Shown here: positions 59,253 to 64,000 of the stretch, piece by piece
Layout of the letters: each line of letters starts with the position of its first letter
Numbering within the stretch: position 1 is the stretch's first letter
Assembly: GCF_000711985.1 (NCBI RefSeq)
Contig: NZ_KL544005.1
Span: forward strand, 103,741 to 167,740
Source: Rheinheimera texasensis DSM 17496
GTDB lineage: Bacteria; Pseudomonadota; Gammaproteobacteria; Enterobacterales; Alteromonadaceae
DNA length: 64,000 bases
Reading direction: 5' to 3'
The notes under the pieces: model-generated
The model's database searches: none
Seen by the model: only the letters and a program-made list of their open reading frames with translations
Told to the model about the DNA's origin: nothing
Translations under genes and position numbers: made by a program

Positions 59253-60872
59253 ATGGAATTTTTGCAACGCCTTTCGATTGCGAAAAAAATCTATTTAATC
59301 CCCCTCATTGGCACCCTGATGTTTGTGGTGTTTCTGGGGCTCTCTACCAAAACCGCTTTGAGTAACGTCAAAACTCTCGAAAGTACCAGAGACATACAGT
59401 TTCCTGTGCTACAAGCCTCTGAAAGCGCGCTGGTTTCACTGGAACGGCTGAAAGAAACTCTGGCCAGCGCGGTCACCACCGGCGACGAAGAAGCACTGAA
59501 TGGTGCCAATAAACTTGCAGAACAAATGAAAAAACAGCTGACGACTGTCGGCCAGCTGGAATCTGAGGTCAGCCGCGAAGTCGGCCAAATCCTGCAATCT
59601 TTTGACGCTTATTACACTGTCGCATTTAAAGTGTCGCAGGAAATGGTCAGCAATACCGCCGACATGGCAACCATTGGCGAACGCTCGCAAAAAATGAATG
59701 CAGATTACGAAAACACGGTCAAGAAACTGACTTCATTTCGCGACGTGCAGTTAAAACAATTTAAAAGTGCTATTGATGACGCCAACAGCCAGGCCTCACA
59801 GATGATTACCGTCGGTGTCATTATGATGGTCATCACTGTGCTGGCGCTATTTGGTACTGCCCTGCCTGTGGTCAAAGGCATCGATAGCAGTCTCGGCCAT
59901 ATCATTCGCTCGCTACGGGATCTCGCAAAAGAAGATGGTGATTTGACAGTACGGATCCAGACCAATTCCAAAGACGAACTCGGCGATCTGGCCTTCTGGT
60001 TCAACTCTTTTATGGAAAAACTGCAGGGCGTGGTGAAAGAAATCGTCAATACTGCACTGCCATTGTCTTCATTGGCCAAAGACTTACACCAACTGACCGA
60101 CGATACTAACAGAACTATCGCCGTGCAACGCAAAGCAGCTGATCAGGCCAAAGTTGCGGTCGATGATATGAGCAACAGCGTCATCGCCGAAGCCAGCAGC
60201 GCAAACGAAGCCTCTAGTGCGGCGAATGACTCCAACGTTGCAGCTGACCGCGGTCAGCAAACTGTTGGTGTCACAGTCAATAACATCCGCCAACTGGCAA
60301 ATAATGTGCAGGAAGCTTCTGAGGTTATCCTGAAACTGGAAACAGATGCCAACCAGGTTGGCGCTGTGCTGGATGTGATTAAAGGTATTGCGGAGCAAAC
60401 CAACCTGCTGGCGCTGAACGCCGCCATTGAAGCCGCGCGTGCCGGTGAACAAGGCCGTGGCTTTGCGGTGGTCGCCGACGAAGTCCGCACTCTGGCGTCC
60501 AGAACCCAGAAATCTACAGAAGAAATTCAGAAAACCATTGAACAACTGCAATCCGCCGCTCGCTCTGCGGTTCAGAAAATGCAACAAAGTACGGTACAAG
60601 CAGATCAGAGCGTTACTTCAGCCAATCAGGCCGGTGATTCACTGCAAGCCATTACCACCAGTATCCGCCGCATTCGCGAGATGAACCAGCACATTGCTTC
60701 TGCCACTGAAGAGCAGCAAGTGATGGCCGGGACTATCGTGGGGCACGTGGTCGATATCGTCAAACACACTGAACACACTTCACAAAGTGCAGGGCATATT
60801 GCGAAAGCCAGCCGCGAACTGGCGAATCTGGCGCAAAACCTGGAAAACATCGCCCGGTTATTCCGCGTTTAA
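59253..60872 (+). CDS. Methyl-accepting chemotaxis protein
   Basis: 539 aa. Membrane segments at about 14-34 and 183-208 enclose a helical periplasmic ligand domain. A HAMP domain follows (about 209-262), then the cytoplasmic signalling hairpin with tip [18 protein letters not shown] at about 380-398 and [14 protein letters not shown]. Flanking Gln/Glu-rich helices are candidate methylation sites. Signals to CheA/CheW. No che genes nearby. It faces a c-di-GMP regulator gene across a shared terminator. Ligand unknown. Confidence 0.95.
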   Translation: MEFLQRLSIAKKIYLIPLIGTLMFVVFLGLSTKTALSNVKTLESTRDIQFPVLQASESALVSLERLKETLASAVTTGDEEALNGANKLAEQMKKQLTTVGQLESEVSREVGQILQSFDAYYTVAFKVSQEMVSNTADMATIGERSQKMNADYENTVKKLTSFRDVQLKQFKSAIDDANSQASQMITVGVIMMVITVLALFGTALPVVKGIDSSLGHIIRSLRDLAKEDGDLTVRIQTNSKDELGDLAFWFNSFMEKLQGVVKEIVNTALPLSSLAKDLHQLTDDTNRTIAVQRKAADQAKVAVDDMSNSVIAEASSANEASSAANDSNVAADRGQQTVGVTVNNIRQLANNVQEASEVILKLETDANQVGAVLDVIKGIAEQTNLLALNAAIEAARAGEQGRGFAVVADEVRTLASRTQKSTEEIQKTIEQLQSAARSAVQKMQQSTVQADQSVTSANQAGDSLQAITTSIRRIREMNQHIASATEEQQVMAGTIVGHVVDIVKHTEHTSQSAGHIAKASRELANLAQNLENIARLFRV

Positions 60873-60903
60873 TACTGAATATACAGCGGCTTAGGCCACT
60901 GCT

Positions 60904-60933
60904 AAAAAAATGCCGCTTGAAGCGGCATTTTTT
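60904..60933. terminator. Bidirectional terminator between MCP and REC-GGDEF-EAL genes
   Basis: Stem TGCCGCT/AGCGGCA, loop TGA, flanked by A6 and T6 runs. Confidence 0.94.
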
Positions 60934-60952
60934 ATTATCAATTCAGGCTGAC

Positions 60953-63175
60953 TCAGGGATGCCAGCTGCGGATAAATGCCAGCAGTTCTGGCGTCGGCAT
61001 CGGTTTGGCATACATAAAGCCCTGCACTTCGTCACAGCCCATCGCTTTAACCACGGCTGCCTGTTCCGGCGTTTCGATCCCTTCAGCAATAGTCGATAAA
61101 CCCAAGCGTTTGCCCAGACTAACAATGGTTTCAGCAATGACTGACCCATTCGGCTTGGAGCAATCCCGCACAAAAGCGCGGTCTACTTTAATCCGGTCTA
61201 GTGGTAACTGTTGCAGGTAACTCAGACTGGAGAAACCGATGCCAAAATCGTCAATAGCCACTTTAATGCCATGCGCTTTGAGCTGACTCAAAGCCTCGAT
61301 AACGATTTTTGGTTCGTCCATCACCACAGATTCTGTAATTTCCAATTCCAGCATTTGAGGGTCAATCTTCGCGGCCTGCACCGCATCAATCACTGACTTG
61401 ACAAAATTTGGACTGCGGAACTGAGGCATCGACACATTCACCGCAATACGCAGTGGCTCCAGGCCTTGTGCAGTTAAATAGTGAATTTGTTGGCAAGCCT
61501 GCCGGATCACCCAGTCACCAATCTCCACAATCAGTCCGGAGTATTCAGCCAACGGAATGAAAACCGCTGGGGAAATATAACCGCCCTGCCCATCCGGCCA
61601 GCGCAAAAGCGCTTCCATGCCAATAACTTTATTGTCACTCAGCGAAATCTGCGGCTGATACCACAACGCCAGCTTCCCCTGAGCAAAATCTTGTCTTAAC
61701 CGACGCAGCAAAGCCAGGCGTTCGGCCATCTGATCTTCAAGCTCAGCGTGGTAAAACTCATAGTTTTGCGACAAGCTTTTTTTCGCCCGGTTCAGCGCAA
61801 TGTAAACCTGCTTCAGAATACCCAACCCCTGGCGCACCGTATCAGTTAGCCGGCAAAAGCCAAAAGTTGCATTGATTTGTAAGCTGTGCTCTGACGCCTG
61901 AAACGGCGTGGCGAACACCGCGTTTAACTGCTGCGGCGTTAACTGCGCTTCAGGCCCGATTAAACCAAACACATCAGCACCGATCCGGGCTATTTGCGCA
62001 ATATCACCAAACTTTTCCACCAGCCGGTGTGTGACTGCCACTAATAACTCGTTGCCAACTTCCTGGCCTAAACCGTCATTGACATCGGAGAAGTGATCGA
62101 TATCAATCAGCACCGCGACTGTCTGCTCTGGCGCCAGCCGGCGGGTTTCCTGCAGCAGTTGGGTGTATTCGTTTCGATTCGGTGTTTTGGTCAGCGGGTC
62201 TATATAAGCCGCGTGTTTTAGCTGCTGAAATAACGTAACGTTTTCATAGCCAATGGAAATATTACTGAGGAAAACCTCAATCAGCTGCCGGTCAAAATCT
62301 TCAATCGGCCTGTTGGTTTCGATGTAAACAGCGGCGCTGTGCTCAGCATTCCCGAGGTACAACACGGTGTCAAAGGCAGTAAAAATATGGCGTTTTTCCG
62401 CCAGACATTGCAGGATTTGTTGAATAATCCGTTCATTGCCCAGCCGTTCCAGTTTGCACTTAATGTAGGGCGCATAATGTCCCGCCGCCCCCAGTACATA
62501 AACATTGTCACTGGCAGAACCGTCATCCTCAATCTGGGCACACAACACGCCTTCTGCGTGCAGGCCAATCAATGAGGATATCTGTGTCACCACGCCTTCA
62601 GAAAACTCGTGCAGTGAATGCTGCTCGAGTAAATTGGCGCCGGCATTGATGATTTTCTGTAAGCCCAGCCGGTTTTGGTTAATAGTGCGGATTTGCTGAT
62701 ATGAACGGATCGAAGAAATAATCGAAGTCACCAGCTTGCTGCGTGTCAACTCAGTCTTGGTTTTGTAGTCGTTGATATCATATTCTTTGATAACACTTTC
62801 TTCAGGTGCATAACCAGGTTGACCTGTACGTAACACAATCCGCACTTCGTCCATGCCAAGTTGTTCTCTGATTTGTTGCACCACCAGTAAACCGGCATCG
62901 TCAGATTCCATCACGACGTCTAGCAAAATCACAGCAATGTGGGGATTTTTTTTCAGAAACTCGATAGCGGCACGGCCAGAATAAGCATGATGAAATACCA
63001 GCTTTCGGCCCTGAACCAGTAAATCACTCAAGGCCAGTCGTGTGACAGTATGGATTTCTTCATCGTCGTCAACAATGAGCAAATGCCATTCCCCAGTGAC
63101 CTGAGGCGCTGGCGTATATACACTCTCGTCTTCTGCGAGGAACAGAAAATCATCATCTGTTACTTTTGAAACCAT
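60953..63175 (-). CDS. Response regulator REC-DUF3369-GGDEF-EAL
   Basis: 740 aa. Receiver (about 28-150) with phosphoacceptor D86 in ILLDVVMES; DUF3369 domain (about 155-320). The GGDEF domain (about 330-475) is degenerate at its signature: GADVF (399-403) replaces GGDEF, so cyclase activity is unlikely. The EAL domain keeps E521 in MEALLRW, NVSMPQF, ELEITES, AIDDFG, IKVD, AEGIE and the final VQG, all residues of active c-di-GMP phosphodiesterases. The N-terminal 300 residues match those of the HD-GYP protein at 24351-25904. Together this suggests phosphorylation-controlled lowering of c-di-GMP. Transcribed toward the MCP gene; partner kinase unknown. Confidence 0.94.
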   Translation of the reverse strand: MVSKVTDDDFLFLAEDESVYTPAPQVTGEWHLLIVDDDEEIHTVTRLALSDLLVQGRKLVFHHAYSGRAAIEFLKKNPHIAVILLDVVMESDDAGLLVVQQIREQLGMDEVRIVLRTGQPGYAPEESVIKEYDINDYKTKTELTRSKLVTSIISSIRSYQQIRTINQNRLGLQKIINAGANLLEQHSLHEFSEGVVTQISSLIGLHAEGVLCAQIEDDGSASDNVYVLGAAGHYAPYIKCKLERLGNERIIQQILQCLAEKRHIFTAFDTVLYLGNAEHSAAVYIETNRPIEDFDRQLIEVFLSNISIGYENVTLFQQLKHAAYIDPLTKTPNRNEYTQLLQETRRLAPEQTVAVLIDIDHFSDVNDGLGQEVGNELLVAVTHRLVEKFGDIAQIARIGADVFGLIGPEAQLTPQQLNAVFATPFQASEHSLQINATFGFCRLTDTVRQGLGILKQVYIALNRAKKSLSQNYEFYHAELEDQMAERLALLRRLRQDFAQGKLALWYQPQISLSDNKVIGMEALLRWPDGQGGYISPAVFIPLAEYSGLIVEIGDWVIRQACQQIHYLTAQGLEPLRIAVNVSMPQFRSPNFVKSVIDAVQAAKIDPQMLELEITESVVMDEPKIVIEALSQLKAHGIKVAIDDFGIGFSSLSYLQQLPLDRIKVDRAFVRDCSKPNGSVIAETIVSLGKRLGLSTIAEGIETPEQAAVVKAMGCDEVQGFMYAKPMPTPELLAFIRSWHP

Positions 63176-63471
63176 TCAACGACCTTATCCTTAGAGTCTC
63201 ACCGGGCAACACTGACGTGAATTCCATGTTGTTGTGCCTGAACGGTTCCGTTCATACCACCTGTGAGCCAACATCAACGACTGAATTAGTGCTTTCTTAC
63301 ACTATACCCTTAACTAAAAAAAGCAATCAATTTTACGCCAGTTTGCCGCGCAAAACGGCCTGCTCGGGTCTTATGACAAACCAATGACACAAGTTTTTAC
63401 CTCTCAGCAGTAGCGGGCAGTCAGCAACGGCCGATACAATGAATTTGTCATACCTGGGATACGGAAGCGCC

Positions 63472-64000
63472 ATGAGTAAAGTTCAATATATGTCAGGCCA
63501 GCAACGGCTGAAACATCTTGCCAAACATCAGCTCGGTCAGGATTTGACTGGGCAGACCAAACCGGCAGAACATGCCGGCAATACCATTTCTATTCAGCAA
63601 ATCCGTCAAGCCCAAGCCGTGCATCTGCAGCTGTCAGCCAGAGCTGGCGTCGCACCAGATGCAGAATTACCCGAAGACAATATCCGCAGCCGGGCGGCCC
63701 GCCGCCGGCAGATGACTATAGAGCGGCAGCAATACAATCTGGAAAAAGTAATGGTGCTGGCACAGGAATACTGTACAGATCAGGCCGTGACTCAGGATAT
63801 AGACCCCGACTGGTTTTATCACTACTGCGAACACGTGCAGAACATCTCGGCCTTGGCCATGCAAAAACTCTGGGCGAAGATTCTGGCAGCGGAAATCAGT
63901 TCACCCGGCAGTTTCTCCTACAAAACGCTGAATATTCTCAGGCAAATGCACCATAAAGATGCACAGGCCTTGCAGTTAGCCAGCAGCTTAAGCTGCCGCA
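63472..64000 (+). CDS. TIGR03899/DUF2806-like protein, 5' part (runs off the window)
   Basis: Read by hand from ATG 63472; open to the window edge (176 codons). GGAAG stands 4 bases upstream, a short spacing. The N-terminal half is basic and Gln-rich. The stretch DIDPDWFYHYCEHVQNISALAMQ, whose core is DPDWFYHYCEH, is followed by KLWAKILAAEISSPGSFS; these resemble the TIGR03899/DUF2806 family of uncharacterised gammaproteobacterial proteins. No signal peptide or membrane segment so far. Function unknown. Confidence 0.75.
   Translation, partial: MSKVQYMSGQQRLKHLAKHQLGQDLTGQTKPAEHAGNTISIQQIRQAQAVHLQLSARAGVAPDAELPEDNIRSRAARRRQMTIERQQYNLEKVMVLAQEYCTDQAVTQDIDPDWFYHYCEHVQNISALAMQKLWAKILAAEISSPGSFSYKTLNILRQMHHKDAQALQLASSLSCR

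Noticed and set aside
63430..63437. GCCGATAC resembling a sigma-28 -10 element upstream of the last gene
   Set aside because: No TAAA-type -35 at the required spacing.

Overview
This window is ordinary, gene-dense chromosome of a gammaproteobacterium, most likely an Alteromonadales-type organism close to Rheinheimera/Arsukibacterium/Alishewanella. That placement is inferred from gene content and order and was not tested by any search. Supporting signs are enterobacterial-type core synteny (kdsA, sirB2, prmC, prfA, hemA facing lolB, ispE, prs, then rplY, pth, ychF; mpl facing fbp), an Oar-type TonB receptor, DUF3369 response regulators, a PanP-type aspartate decarboxylase, and tRNA operons with textbook TTGAC(N)/17-bp promoters. 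I saw no prophage, insertion sequence, rRNA operon or CRISPR array.

Layout. 1-5.4 kb: the end of a GAF sensor kinase gene (cut by the window edge) and a three-gene photolyase/cryptochrome operon (FeS (6-4)-type, DASH-type, classical-type). 5.3-8.1 kb: an exported M28 peptidase overlapping a TPR lipoprotein with a Cys-His-Asp triad, then sixA. 8.2-8.6 kb: twin tRNA-Leu genes and a pair of small palindromic repeats. 8.7-19.3 kb: a nucleoside-centred stretch containing a 2-oxoglutarate oxygenase joined to the nucleoside transporter nupC, udk, a large Oar-type TonB receptor facing a secreted endonuclease/exonuclease/phosphatase-family protein, and gpt-deoD-deoB. 19.6-19.9 kb: Phe-Thr-Phe tRNAs. 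20.1-22.8 kb: a BarA-like hybrid kinase.

22.9-34.5 kb is core metabolism and translation. An HD-GYP response regulator sits inside the otherwise conserved kdsA-to-hemA block, and hemA appears to start with ATT. 34.5-38.5 kb: a POT peptide transporter, Met-Leu-Gln-Gln tRNAs, a miniature MBOAT-like protein and a UbiF-like hydroxylase. 38.7-44.8 kb: a peroxiredoxin-like protein, the agmatine-to-putrescine pair aguB-aguA, and a kexin-like secreted protease followed by a small exported protein that may be its folding chaperone. 44.8-53.2 kb: a DUF885 peptidase, ppiC, a GNAT enzyme, an RhlE-type helicase, a GIY-YIG protein, an AEC transporter, a second M28 peptidase and panP. 53.4-59 kb: yadGH-type ABC exporter, ubiX, mpl, fbp, ppa. 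59.2-64 kb: a chemotaxis receptor, a REC-DUF3369-GGDEF-EAL regulator (paralogue of the HD-GYP one) and the start of a gene probably of the TIGR03899/DUF2806 type.

The themes that may repay attention are the photolyase trio, the nucleoside/extracellular nucleic acid region with its NupC-linked oxygenase, the two REC-DUF3369 proteins that both end in different c-di-GMP phosphodiesterase modules, the protease/chaperone pair, and the non-canonical hemA start.
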